From JANNXQ01 sp031425095 (GTDB lineage Bacteria > Verrucomicrobiota > Verrucomicrobiia > Chthoniobacterales > Chthoniobacteraceae): 22,650 bases of DNA. Both the position numbers and the translations under genes were made by a program. Within the stretch, counting starts at the first letter, position 1. Each line of letters begins with the position of its first letter. The notes below the pieces were generated by a model, which saw only the letters and a program-made list of their open reading frames with translations, searched no databases and had not been told where the DNA came from. Shown one piece after another: positions 14,793 through 22,562 of this stretch. Location of the stretch: the NCBI GenBank assembly GCA_031425095.1, contig JANPIS010000522.1:1-22650 (forward strand), written 5' to 3'.

Positions 14793-15545
14793 TCACATCA
14801 CCGGTTGCTGGGCCTTTTCAAGAGTTGTTGGCACGTTGTTCGAAGTTTCGTTGGCGCTGTTCGGACTCGTCCACAATTGCCGCGCCAAGGCATCGCGCGC
14901 CGCAGCGGTCTCGGCCTCTTTTTTACTTCGTCCGGTTCCTTCCCCGAGCTCGCGTCCGCCCCACACAATCTTCGCGACGAAACGCTTCTGATGCTCTGGA
15001 CCAGATTGATCGATGATCGGATACGTCGGGCTCTGCGGAGAGAGAGATTGCAGCAACTCCTGCAGGCGGCCTTTCGGATTGGTGTCTGGCGGATCGACTT
15101 CGAGTTCGTCGAGCAGTTCACGGGATTCCGCGAGCACGATGCGCCGCGTGGTCACGAAGTCGCTGTCGAGATAGATCGCGCCGATGAGTGCTTCATACGC
15201 GTCGGAAAGCGTGGACGGGCGATCACGTCCGCCGCTGGCTTCTTCGCCGCGGCCCATCATGAGGTAGCGCCCGATGCCGATACGCTCTGCCAGGAGGCGC
15301 AAGCCTTCGCGCGAGACGATCCGCGCACGGATCTTGGTGAGAAACCCCTCTGGGAGCGTTTCGTATTTGTCGTAGAGATACTCGGTAAAGATGAGCTGCA
15401 GCACGGCGTCGCCGAGGAATTCCAGACGCTGATTGTCAAAATGATGCCGCTGCGTCTCGTGGCCAAGACTCGGGTGCGTCAAAGCCTCCGCGAGCAGGAG
15501 CGAGTTCCTGAACTTGTATTTGATGCGCGCTTCCAGGGGATTCAT
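14793..15545 (-). CDS. rnc: Ribonuclease III
   Basis: Double-stranded-RNA endonuclease for rRNA and mRNA processing, 250 residues. The catalytic domain signature is NQRLEFLGDAVLQLIFTEYL, with E42 and D46, and the second pair D115 and E118 is in SDAYEALIGAIYLD; together they give the four metal-binding residues at the spacing seen in E. coli (41, 45, 114, 117). The position equal to E. coli E38 is Gln39, a substitution also seen in other bacteria. The dsRNA-binding domain follows from about 150 (NPKGRLQELLQSLS to SKKEAETAAARDAL). The frame runs on upstream for 98 codons without family similarity; ATG 15545 with AAGGA 11 nt before it is the likely start. The gene is divergent from dltD. Confidence 0.96.
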   Translation of the reverse strand: MNPLEARIKYKFRNSLLLAEALTHPSLGHETQRHHFDNQRLEFLGDAVLQLIFTEYLYDKYETLPEGFLTKIRARIVSREGLRLLAERIGIGRYLMMGRGEEASGGRDRPSTLSDAYEALIGAIYLDSDFVTTRRIVLAESRELLDELEVDPPDTNPKGRLQELLQSLSPQSPTYPIIDQSGPEHQKRFVAKIVWGGRELGEGTGRSKKEAETAAARDALARQLWTSPNSANETSNNVPTTLEKAQQPVM

Positions 15546-15662
15546 GTCTGAGGGAGTCCTTAACACCTCCGAAGCCCAGTTGCCTTGGAAAAAAAGCGGT
15601 CCTGGCGAAGCCTGTCCATCGCGGTGGTTGCAAAAAACACGGCGGTGGACACCTTCGCTCCC

Positions 15663-16856
15663 GTGTCTTCCGACGCTCCCCCTGGCCGTCCTCACCTTAT
15701 CGCCGCACTTTTGGCGCTGCTCATTGCCGCGCTTCCGCTCGCAGTTGGCTTGTGGTGGGCGCAGAGGCTCGAGCGGCGGCATGTGCACGATCTGATCACG
15801 GATTTTTCCGATCCGAAGCTGCACGGCGTCGCGTTGCAAAAGCAGGCCTTCGAACAGGACGATCTGCTCGTGCTCTACGGCAGCTCCGAACTCGTGCAGC
15901 AGGTGCCGAATACGGCTGGCGAGTTTTTCGAGGAGTTCCCGACTGGCTTTCGTGTCTTCCCGGTGGGCAAAGCGGGCACCACCGCGCTGGCCGTCCTCCA
16001 GAAACTCGCTGCTGTCGGAGAAGATCTGCGTGGGAGGAAGGTCGCGATCTCCCTATCACCCAGTTCGTACTTCGCGGAGGAGGTTGATCCCGGCTACTAC
16101 GCTGGAAATTTCTCCACGCTTCAGGCCACCGAGCTGGCTTTGAGTGGATCACTCACCCGTGAACTGCGCCGCGATGCCGCGCGGCGGATGCTGGAATATC
16201 CGAAGACTGTGGATGACGACTGGCTGCTGCGGAGCGTGCTCCTGAGGCTGGCTGGTGACACCGCTTGGGATCGTGTGCTCTACACCGCACTGCTGCCGCT
16301 CGGGCAGCTTCACCGCGGGATCGGGCGCGCCCAGGATCATTTTGCCACGGCAGGGCATCTCTCGGATTTGCACGATGAGCCGGAGCGAGTGCGCCGGCGC
16401 CAGGTTCTGAACTGGAAGGAGATCTTCAAACGCGCCGATGAACTGAGTCGCCGCATGAAAGCGACTGCCCGGAAACAGCCGGTGCTCGCGAAGCGGCCAA
16501 AAGGTTCGCGCGACAAGCAGTTCCTCCAGACTCTCGCCCGCGCCGACGAGTGGACGGACCTCGAGCTGATGCTCCGCGCGCTCGACGAACTCGGCGCGCA
16601 ACCTCTGATCCTGAGCATGCCTGTCCACGCCCGCGATCTCGAGACCACTGGCGTCTCGCAAAGCGCGCGCAGCGCCTACGAATCGCGGCTCCGGAAGATC
16701 ACAACGGAGCACGGCGCGCCGCTCGTGTATTTCCGCCAAAACGAAGACGACCCCGATTTTTTCTCCGACAACCTCGATCATCTCGGTGCGAAAGGTTGGG
16801 CCTTCTACAACAAGATGCTCGACGATTTCTTCCACGGGAGATTAACGAACCTGTAA
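15663..16856 (+). CDS. dltD: DltD-like D-alanyl transfer protein
   Basis: Membrane-anchored esterase/transferase of the D-alanylation system. From the GTG at 15663 it is 397 residues, close to Gram-positive DltD. One N-terminal membrane segment (LIAALLALLIAALPLAVGLWW) is followed by an extracytoplasmic SGNH-like domain. The catalytic Ser motif is LLVLYGSSELVQ (about residues 68-79), and the Asp/His end motif is FFSDNLDHLGAKGWAFYN near the C-terminus; both are diagnostic of DltD. The frame continues upstream to TTG 15585, with GTG 15645 also possible. I chose 15663 for length and a GGTGGA 12 nt before it, but the start is uncertain. It is the first gene of the cluster, and dltC follows after 18 nt. 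Confidence 0.9.
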   Translation: MSSDAPPGRPHLIAALLALLIAALPLAVGLWWAQRLERRHVHDLITDFSDPKLHGVALQKQAFEQDDLLVLYGSSELVQQVPNTAGEFFEEFPTGFRVFPVGKAGTTALAVLQKLAAVGEDLRGRKVAISLSPSSYFAEEVDPGYYAGNFSTLQATELALSGSLTRELRRDAARRMLEYPKTVDDDWLLRSVLLRLAGDTAWDRVLYTALLPLGQLHRGIGRAQDHFATAGHLSDLHDEPERVRRRQVLNWKEIFKRADELSRRMKATARKQPVLAKRPKGSRDKQFLQTLARADEWTDLELMLRALDELGAQPLILSMPVHARDLETTGVSQSARSAYESRLRKITTEHGAPLVYFRQNEDDPDFFSDNLDHLGAKGWAFYNKMLDDFFHGRLTNL

Positions 16857-16874
16857 CGGCCTCCCTCCCCCAAT

Positions 16875-17126
16875 ATGACCACGACCGACCCTACCGAAAA
16901 AATTCTGAACGTCCTCGCTGAGGTGGCGGAGACCGACGAAGTCCGAACTGATCGTGACCTCGCGCTTTACGATCTGCAGATCCTCGACTCGATGAAGACG
17001 GTGCAGCTCATCGTCGCCTTCGGCGAGCAGCTCGGTGTCGAGATTTCGCCGGCCGAATTCGAGCGCGAGGCGTGGGCCACCCCGCGCAAATTGGTGGAGG
17101 ATGTGCTCCGCCGGCTCGCGGCGTGA
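16875..17126 (+). CDS. dltC: D-alanyl carrier protein DltC
   Basis: An 83-residue acyl-carrier-type protein that takes D-alanine from DltA on a phosphopantetheine arm. The attachment site is LQILDSMKTVQLIV with S39. The following EQLGVEISPAEFEREAWATPRKLVEDV is the DltC-specific pattern (EFDR-x-x-WATP-x-K), which separates it from fatty-acid ACPs. The start ATG is preceded by a C-rich stretch with no Shine-Dalgarno sequence. Its stop overlaps the dltX start as GTGA. It needs a phosphopantetheinyl transferase, which is not in the window. Confidence 0.92.
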   Translation: MTTTDPTEKILNVLAEVAETDEVRTDRDLALYDLQILDSMKTVQLIVAFGEQLGVEISPAEFEREAWATPRKLVEDVLRRLAA

Positions 17127-17272
17127 AGACGATCACACACTGGCTGGCGGTGCATCCGCGACTGCGGGTCGTGCTCTTGACGGCCTACTATCTCGCGATC
17201 ATCGCCGGACTCGTGGCGATCTATGGGCGCGGCGATTTCTCCACCCCGCCGTTTGTCTATCAGGAGTTCTGA
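17123..17272 (+). CDS. dltX: DltX-like small membrane protein
   Basis: A 49-residue protein between dltC and dltA, starting at a GTG that overlaps the dltC stop (GTGA) and ending 7 nt before dltA. It has one hydrophobic segment, LRVVLLTAYYLAIIAGLVAIYG, and ends PPFVYQEF, which matches the F-x-Y-x-E-F end of Gram-positive DltX (FIYNEF). In Firmicutes DltX is needed for D-alanylation and interacts with the membrane Dlt machinery. In the canonical operon it is the first gene, whereas here it sits in the middle. Short length makes the family call depend mainly on the C-terminal motif and context. Confidence 0.85.
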   Translation: MKTITHWLAVHPRLRVVLLTAYYLAIIAGLVAIYGRGDFSTPPFVYQEF

Positions 17273-17279
17273 CGTCGCC

Positions 17280-18737
17280 GTGCATCTCCTCGAACAAATC
17301 GACTTGTGGGCGCATCTCGCTCCCGATCGGCCCGCGCACATCAGCGATCACCACACGCTGACCTACGGCGAACTGCGGGAGCGTTCGGACACGGTCGCGG
17401 CCTGGCTCGATGCTGAGTTCGGCGACAGCCGTGCGCCCGTCGCGGTGCATGGCCATAAGGAGACCGAAATGCTCGTCGCCTTTCTCGGTGCGGTGAAATC
17501 GGGCCGGCCTTATGTGCCAATCGACCTTTCGATCCCGCCGCAGCGCGTCGAGCGCATCGTCGCCACTGCCGGCGCCGCCGTGACACTCACGCCGGCACGC
17601 GTCGCGGAGATCGTCGCCACGCCGCGCACGGGCCCGCAGCGTCACGTCCAGCGTGACGAGCCATTCTACATCCTCTTCACGTCCGGCAGCACCGGCGAGC
17701 CCAAGGGCGTCGTGATCACGCTGGGGAATCTCGAGCATTTCCTCGCGTGGATGACGGCCGAGCAGCATTTCGCGCCGCAGGCGGAAGTGTTCCTGAATCA
17801 GGCGCCGTTCTCCTTCGACCTCTCGGTCATGGACCTCTACTGCAGCCTCGTCACCGGGGGCACACTCTTCAGTGTGACGAAGGATCACGTCGCGAATCTC
17901 AAGCGGCTCTACGAAGCCTTCCACGTCGCGCAGCTCACGACGTGGGTCTCGACGCCGTCCTTCGCACAGATGTGCCTGATCGAAAAAACTTTCGCCGAAC
18001 CGATGCTGCCGACGCTGCAGCGCTTCCTTTTCTGCGGGGAGACGCTCGCGCCGGAGACGGCCTTGCAGTTGCTCGAGCGTTTCCCGCGCGCCGAAGTCTG
18101 GAATACCTACGGCCCGACGGAGGCGACCGTCGCGACCACCTCCGTCCGCATCGATCGCGACGTGCTGGAAAAGTGGTCGCCGCTTCCGGTCGGGCGCGCG
18201 ATGCCTGGCACGCAGGTCGTGATCCTCGATGCGCAGCGGGAACGCGTCGCGGAAGGTGAACGAGGCGAAATCGTGATCGCCGGTGCGAATGTGAGCCCGG
18301 GCTATCTCCGCCGCGCGGACCTCACGGAGCGCGCCTTTTTCCGATACCAGAATGCGCCCGCCTATCGCACCGGCGACTGGGGCCGGGAGCGCGACGGACT
18401 CATCTTCTTCGAGGGCCGCATGGACAGTCAGGTGAAGGTGAATGGCTATCGCATCGAGCTGGGTGATCTCGAAGCGAACCTGCGCGCGCTGCCGGAGATC
18501 GCCGATGCGGTGGTCCTCCCCGTGATGAAGCAGGAGCGCATCGATGGCCTCGCCGCGATCGTGGTGCTCGCCGTGGAAAAGACCGGCTCCGATTTTGCCT
18601 TCACCGCGCAGCTCAAGACGCGACTCGCCGAGCGGCTGCCCGCGTACATGGTCCCGCGAAAGTTTCTCTACGTGGATGCTTTCCCGATGACGGCCAACGG
18701 CAAGGCCGACCGCCGCAAGCTGGCGGAGCTGCTGTAG
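17280..18737 (+). CDS. dltA: D-alanine--carrier protein ligase DltA
   Basis: A 485-residue ANL-family adenylating enzyme that activates D-alanine with ATP and loads DltC. Core motifs in order: LFTSGSTGEPKGVV (A3), VWNTYGPTEATV (A5), YRTGDWG (A7), GRMDSQVKVNGYRIELGDLE (A8/hinge) and MTANGKADRRKL with the catalytic Lys (A10). The FLFCGETLAP segment has the Cys that in DltA lines the D-Ala pocket, which favours DltA over a generic NRPS A domain. The frame opens at 17223, but the GTG at 17280 (HLLEQIDLWAHLAPDRPAH) fits homologues and starts 7 nt after dltX. It is the last gene of the cluster. No dltB follows; the next gene is convergent. Confidence 0.94.
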   Translation: MHLLEQIDLWAHLAPDRPAHISDHHTLTYGELRERSDTVAAWLDAEFGDSRAPVAVHGHKETEMLVAFLGAVKSGRPYVPIDLSIPPQRVERIVATAGAAVTLTPARVAEIVATPRTGPQRHVQRDEPFYILFTSGSTGEPKGVVITLGNLEHFLAWMTAEQHFAPQAEVFLNQAPFSFDLSVMDLYCSLVTGGTLFSVTKDHVANLKRLYEAFHVAQLTTWVSTPSFAQMCLIEKTFAEPMLPTLQRFLFCGETLAPETALQLLERFPRAEVWNTYGPTEATVATTSVRIDRDVLEKWSPLPVGRAMPGTQVVILDAQRERVAEGERGEIVIAGANVSPGYLRRADLTERAFFRYQNAPAYRTGDWGRERDGLIFFEGRMDSQVKVNGYRIELGDLEANLRALPEIADAVVLPVMKQERIDGLAAIVVLAVEKTGSDFAFTAQLKTRLAERLPAYMVPRKFLYVDAFPMTANGKADRRKLAELL

Positions 18738-18740
18738 CCG

Positions 18741-18769
18741 CGGCGCGGATCAGCGCGCGATCAGCGCCG
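18741..18769. terminator. Hairpin between convergent dltA and TPR genes
   Basis: A 6-bp outer stem (CGGCGC / GCGCCG) and a 4-bp inner stem (GATC / GATC), with one mismatch between and a 7-nt loop, span the 12-nt gap and the end of the TPR gene. It has no T-tract, but its place between convergent genes suits a bidirectional stop. Confidence 0.35.
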
Positions 18770-20153
18770 TGGAGTGGCGCTCGGCGTTGAGTCGATCGAG
18801 CGTCTCACGGGCCACGGTGGCATGCAGCGGGTGGAAGCGCGGGTTCATGGCGAGGGCCGTTTGCAGGTGACGCTCGGCCGCGGGGTGGTCACCGGCCGCG
18901 GCGGCGATCATCCCGGCGTGGAAGTGCAGCTCGGGGTCGGGAGTATTCTGGCTGAGTGTTTTCTTCATCGTCGCGATCGCGCGGGGCAGGTCTCCGGCTT
19001 TGAAACAGACCCATGCGAGCACATCGGCCTCGAGCACATTGGGCGTGTCTGCGTGCTCCGCGGCGAGCTTCAGCGCTTCGTCCAGCCGGCGATCGTGATC
19101 GGCGTAAAACTTGGCCATGCTCGTGTGATCGTGGACGCCGGTCGCGCGGTTCGCGGTGTGCAGCGCCTCGACTCTCAGAAAGTACGCCTCCGCGCCGGCG
19201 GGATCACTTTCCACCGAGCAGAGATCACCGAGCGCGACGAGAGCGTCGTGATTCTCGCCGCGCTCTAGCATTCGCTCGAAATACTTCCGCGCACTCGCGA
19301 AGTCACCGTGCGCGGCAGCGATCCGGCCAGCAGCGAGCAGCACCTCAGAATCGTTCGGCGCACTTTTCAACGCGGGCTCGATCGCCTGAACTGCAGGCAC
19401 CAGTGCGCCGTCGTGGAGCAGCATCGTCGCGAGGCGCACGCGGCACCACGCGGTGTTTTCGGCAAATGGCGCGCCGCTCCGGATTGCGCGTTCCATGAGC
19501 GCGATGCCTTCGCGCTTGTGGCCGGTGATCCACAGCAGATGCGCGCCGCGACTCCACGACGAAAGATCCGGACGGAGATCCATCATCGCCTGGTAGTGCT
19601 CGAAGGCCGCGTCGTAGTCGCCGAGCTCGAGCGCCGCGTCGCCGAGGATTCCGTGCGCCGGGTGATGTTGCGCATCGATGGCTAGCGCGCGTTTTGCCCA
19701 CTCGATGCTCCACGCAAAGCGATGCCGCCCACCATAAACCCACGCGAGTCCGGTCATCGCCTCGACGCTGCGCGGGTCGAGCTCCAGCGCCTGGCGGTAC
19801 GCAGTCTCCGCGTGATCGAAGTAAGCGACGCTACGCGCAGTGCGCTGGGCCTGGGTGAGACTTTCGCCGATTCGAATCCACGCCGCGGCGGATTTCGGAC
19901 TCGCCAGCACTTGCGCGCTCGCCCGCTCCAAGGCTGCGCCAGCGTCGGTATCCGCAGGCAACTGCGGAATGCGGGCGATGATCGTCTGCGGCGTTTCTGC
20001 GGCAGGCGCAATGGTTCGGGCCGGCTCAGGGCGCGGCCCCTTTGGCCAAAGTGCGACGCCCGCCGCCGCGAGGAGGATCCCCGCGCGGAGCGCCCCGATC
20101 TTCCGCAACCGCGAGAACCGCAGATGCACTCCGTCTGAATGCATGATGTTCAT
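18750..20153 (-). CDS. Membrane-anchored TPR protein
   Basis: A 467-residue protein with one N-terminal hydrophobic segment (about residues 20-37, IGALRAGILLAAAGVALW) and a Pro/Ala-rich linker, then about nine to ten tetratricopeptide repeats to the C-terminus. Examples are AETAYRQALELDPRSVEAMT, AFEHYQAMMDLRPDLSSW, ARKYFERMLERGENHDALVA and AERHLQTALAMNPRFHPLHA. The repeats probably lie outside the inner membrane and act as a protein-binding scaffold. It is 63 nt downstream of the DUF4331 gene on the same strand and probably in its operon, under the ECF-type divergent promoter. Starts at ATG 20153; ATG 20144 is also possible. The partner is unknown. Confidence 0.88.
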   Translation of the reverse strand: MNIMHSDGVHLRFSRLRKIGALRAGILLAAAGVALWPKGPRPEPARTIAPAAETPQTIIARIPQLPADTDAGAALERASAQVLASPKSAAAWIRIGESLTQAQRTARSVAYFDHAETAYRQALELDPRSVEAMTGLAWVYGGRHRFAWSIEWAKRALAIDAQHHPAHGILGDAALELGDYDAAFEHYQAMMDLRPDLSSWSRGAHLLWITGHKREGIALMERAIRSGAPFAENTAWCRVRLATMLLHDGALVPAVQAIEPALKSAPNDSEVLLAAGRIAAAHGDFASARKYFERMLERGENHDALVALGDLCSVESDPAGAEAYFLRVEALHTANRATGVHDHTSMAKFYADHDRRLDEALKLAAEHADTPNVLEADVLAWVCFKAGDLPRAIATMKKTLSQNTPDPELHFHAGMIAAAAGDHPAAERHLQTALAMNPRFHPLHATVARETLDRLNAERHSTALIAR

Positions 20154-20216
20154 CTTTCAGCGTGGACGAGCGCCGGAACTCCAATTCGGCGCTCGCCCAC
20201 AGATTTTTTCAGGCGG

Positions 20217-21758
20217 TTAGAAGCCGACGTTCGGACCGGAATCCTTGCTGTGACGCGGGCCGGCGTGCGGCGTCCCGCCGTAGGGGAAGATGCGATGGTA
20301 GAGCTGATCGTTGGCCGCGACGTTATCGCCGACGACGGTGATCGTGGAGAAAGCCGGTCCGCTCGCCACGGCGGTCAGGGCGATATCGACGACATCATCG
20401 CCGAAGCGCCGCCCATTTGGCCAACCGGCGGGAATCTGTGCTCCCGCGCCATTGTCGATGGTGTCTCCGCCGATGAAGCTCAGGCGATTGAAGCCCGCGT
20501 CGCCGGCCACTTTCGTCGCGAGCGTCTGCGTATTCACGCGGATGACATCAGGGATGTACACTGCCACGAGATCCGCGCGGTCGGTGGTCTGGAATGTGGT
20601 GCCGAAGACGGCGTTGAGGAGCACCGGGAGTTCCGGATTGCGTGCATACTTGGCGAAGAGCGCGGCGTCCTGAGTTGGGCTGGTGCGGTTGTACGTGTCC
20701 TTGTCGGCGAGCGCGACGAGCACTTCGTTGAAGAGCGGATTGCCGAGGCGATTGACCTGCACCCACGGGCCTGAACTGACGTCGGGTCGCTGCGCCGTGC
20801 GCAAAGTCACCCGCGGACGGCTGACGGACGCATACACGCCGACACCCTGTCCGGCAGGCTGCAGCGCGCCGGTGAAGGCGAAGCTCGGCAGTGAAGTGAG
20901 CGGGATGACGACGCTGAATTGCAGGACGTTGAAGCCCTTGAAGCCATCGTGCCCTCCGCCGTCCTGGCCGAGCCCGTCGGCGAGCGAACCGTCGTTGTCG
21001 AGGATGCGCGTTTGCAGCAGGTCGAAGATGCCGGGCGTGTCAGCGTAGAAGCCGTCTTCGCGCGGTCCGCAGAAGACGGTGTAGCCCGTCGGGACGCGCG
21101 AATTGGGGAGCGTGTAGAGCGTCTGCTGCGTGTAGGCGTCGAGCGTGGCAGTAGAGGTGGCGCCAGAAATCGCGCGCCCATTCGCATCGTTGTACAGGGG
21201 CGTGGTCTTCAGCCCGACATTCGGCGGAGCGACGAAGAGCGACTGCCTGGGATCACCGGGCAAGAGGGCACGGCGGGGCGTCCCGACACCGGTGGAGGCG
21301 AAGACGCGATAGGTCTGCGAGAAATTCTGCCGCGCGTCGCCGACGGTCTGTACCGGGCCGATCTCAGTCCCGCGTCCGTAACGCAGAATCGTGCTCGTGT
21401 TCTTGTAGTTCCCGCCGACCACGGACGGGGTCGAGAAGAGGAAGTCGAACCGCTGCACTTCGACGCCCGTGGTGGGGTTGGTAATATGCAGGCTGTAGAG
21501 CGCGTCCGGGGAAAACGCCTCGTACATCACGCCGTCTCCAGGTTCGGAAAACGGCCGCACGCTCGCGGCGACCACGAGCACGCGCTCGCCGGTCGGACGC
21601 TGCCGCACGAAGGCATAGACGTCGGTGAGATTGGCCTGTGGATCGAGTTTGATGAGCGGTGCGTCGCTATGGCTCGAGGCCCCAGCGTCGCTGGGTGCGC
21701 CGAAGAGGAGACCCGCCGCGAGGGCGACGGAAAGGATGGTGCGATGGGAGAATTTCAT
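20217..21758 (-). CDS. Secreted DUF4331 protein
   Basis: A 513-residue exported protein. The signal peptide MKFSHRTILSVALAAGLLFG ends near DAGA-SSHSDAP. The opening ASSHSDAPLIKLDPQANLTDVYAFV is the hallmark of DUF4331, and the later segments FCGPREDGFYADTPGIFDLL, FKGFNVLQFSVVIPLTSL and NRLGNPLFNEVLVALADKDTYN also fit. It ends with the conserved block LYHRIFPYGGTPHAG. Function in the family is unknown. It is the first gene of a two-gene unit with the TPR protein and is divergent from an ECF sigma gene, from which it is separated by an inverted promoter-like repeat. The ATG at 21758 has no strong Shine-Dalgarno sequence. Confidence 0.92.
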   Translation of the reverse strand: MKFSHRTILSVALAAGLLFGAPSDAGASSHSDAPLIKLDPQANLTDVYAFVRQRPTGERVLVVAASVRPFSEPGDGVMYEAFSPDALYSLHITNPTTGVEVQRFDFLFSTPSVVGGNYKNTSTILRYGRGTEIGPVQTVGDARQNFSQTYRVFASTGVGTPRRALLPGDPRQSLFVAPPNVGLKTTPLYNDANGRAISGATSTATLDAYTQQTLYTLPNSRVPTGYTVFCGPREDGFYADTPGIFDLLQTRILDNDGSLADGLGQDGGGHDGFKGFNVLQFSVVIPLTSLPSFAFTGALQPAGQGVGVYASVSRPRVTLRTAQRPDVSSGPWVQVNRLGNPLFNEVLVALADKDTYNRTSPTQDAALFAKYARNPELPVLLNAVFGTTFQTTDRADLVAVYIPDVIRVNTQTLATKVAGDAGFNRLSFIGGDTIDNGAGAQIPAGWPNGRRFGDDVVDIALTAVASGPAFSTITVVGDNVAANDQLYHRIFPYGGTPHAGPRHSKDSGPNVGF

Positions 21759-21822
21759 AGGCTATGGCTTGGGTTGGTTTGAAGAAAGGTGGAGGTCGGA
21801 CTGGTGATTTTATGCATTTCAG

Positions 21823-21861
21823 CTACCCCGCGGCCGTCCGGGCGGATTCATGGTCCGGCAA
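21823..21861 (-). promoter_or_regulatory. Leftward ECF-type promoter candidate for DUF4331-TPR
   Basis: Read on the minus strand: TTGCCG (21856-21861), 4 nt, ATGAATCCG (21843-21851; candidate -35), 10 nt, CGCGGGGTAG (21823-21832; candidate -10). The DUF4331 ATG begins 64 nt further on. The same three blocks with identical spacing occur on the other strand towards the sigma gene. Confidence 0.6.
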
Positions 21862-21888
21862 TTTTTTTCGCCCGCTCGCAGTAGAGTT

Positions 21889-21927
21889 TTGCCGCTGGAT
21901 GAATCCGGTTCTGGCCGCGCGGGGTAG
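21889..21927 (+). promoter_or_regulatory. Rightward ECF-type promoter candidate for the sigma/anti-sigma pair
   Basis: TTGCCG (21889-21894), 4 nt, ATGAATCCG (21899-21907; candidate -35), 10 nt, CGCGGGGTAG (21918-21927; candidate -10), then 32 nt to the sigma ATG. The AATCC core recalls the -35 elements of SigK-like and RpoE-like ECF factors. Autoregulation is inferred. Confidence 0.6.
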
Positions 21928-21959
21928 TCGAGTGCAAAGGTGCATGCCACTCCTACCGC

Positions 21960-22562
21960 ATGTCCGCCGATGCCGGGGCTTCCCCGACCGACACTCAAAT
22001 TCTCGCAGCCGAAGACCTGCTGGCCCGCATTGCCAGTCGGGACGCAGGTGCCTTATCTCAACTTTATGATCGATTCAGCCACGCTCTCCGCGCGATCGCC
22101 ATCCGCATCCTCCGCGATGAAACCGAGGCGGACGACGTGCTGCAGGAAGTCTTTCTCAAGGTGTGGGATCGCGCACCGGATTATGCGCCAGCGCAGGGCA
22201 CGCCGGCGACGTGGCTCATCACCATCGCACGCAATACGGCGCTCAATCGTCTCCGCGCGCGCCAGCGCAATGCCGCGGCGATGGAGCGCGCCGCCGCGGA
22301 GCCAGTCCCCGAAACGCCGCGCACGGACAGCGCATACGATTGCCTCGTCTCCGCGGAAAAGGCCGCGCTCGTGCGCCGCGTCCTCGCCGAACTTCCCGAC
22401 GACCAGCGCGTCCCGCTCGAGCTCGCCTATCTCCAAGGGCTCACCTACGAGATGGTGGCGGAGCGGCTTGGGCACCCGCTCGGTTCCGTCAAGAGCCGGT
22501 TGCGCCGCGGCATGGCCCGCATGAAGACCCTTCTCACCGACTGCGAGCCCCCCACCTCATGA
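21960..22562 (+). CDS. ECF-family RNA polymerase sigma factor, SigK-like
   Basis: A 200-residue sigma-70 family factor with regions 2 and 4 only. Region 2 is at about residues 35-95: LYDRFSHALRAIAIRILRDE, then EADDVLQEVFLKVWDRA and GTPATWLITIARNTALNRLRAR. Region 4 is at about 135-190: LAELPDDQRVPLELAYLQGLTY, then EMVAERLGHPLGSVKSRLRRG, with the HTH for the -35 element. It directs RNA polymerase to a small regulon when its anti-sigma factor lets go. Its stop overlaps the start of the next gene by ATGA. The anti-sigma start resembles RskA, so a SigK/RskA-type pair is likely. The divergent repeat upstream suggests it activates itself and the DUF4331-TPR unit. Confidence 0.95.
   Translation: MSADAGASPTDTQILAAEDLLARIASRDAGALSQLYDRFSHALRAIAIRILRDETEADDVLQEVFLKVWDRAPDYAPAQGTPATWLITIARNTALNRLRARQRNAAAMERAAAEPVPETPRTDSAYDCLVSAEKAALVRRVLAELPDDQRVPLELAYLQGLTYEMVAERLGHPLGSVKSRLRRGMARMKTLLTDCEPPTS

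Larger units (their letters stand above)
21823..21927. repeat. 105-bp interrupted inverted repeat, centre about 21875
   Basis: Two 39-bp arms (21823-21861 and 21889-21927) align without gaps. The outer block matches 10 of 10, the next 10 nt match 0 of 10, the next block matches 9 of 9, and the innermost block matches 6 of 6 after a 4-nt mismatch. A T-rich 27-nt centre separates the arms. Confidence 0.85.
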
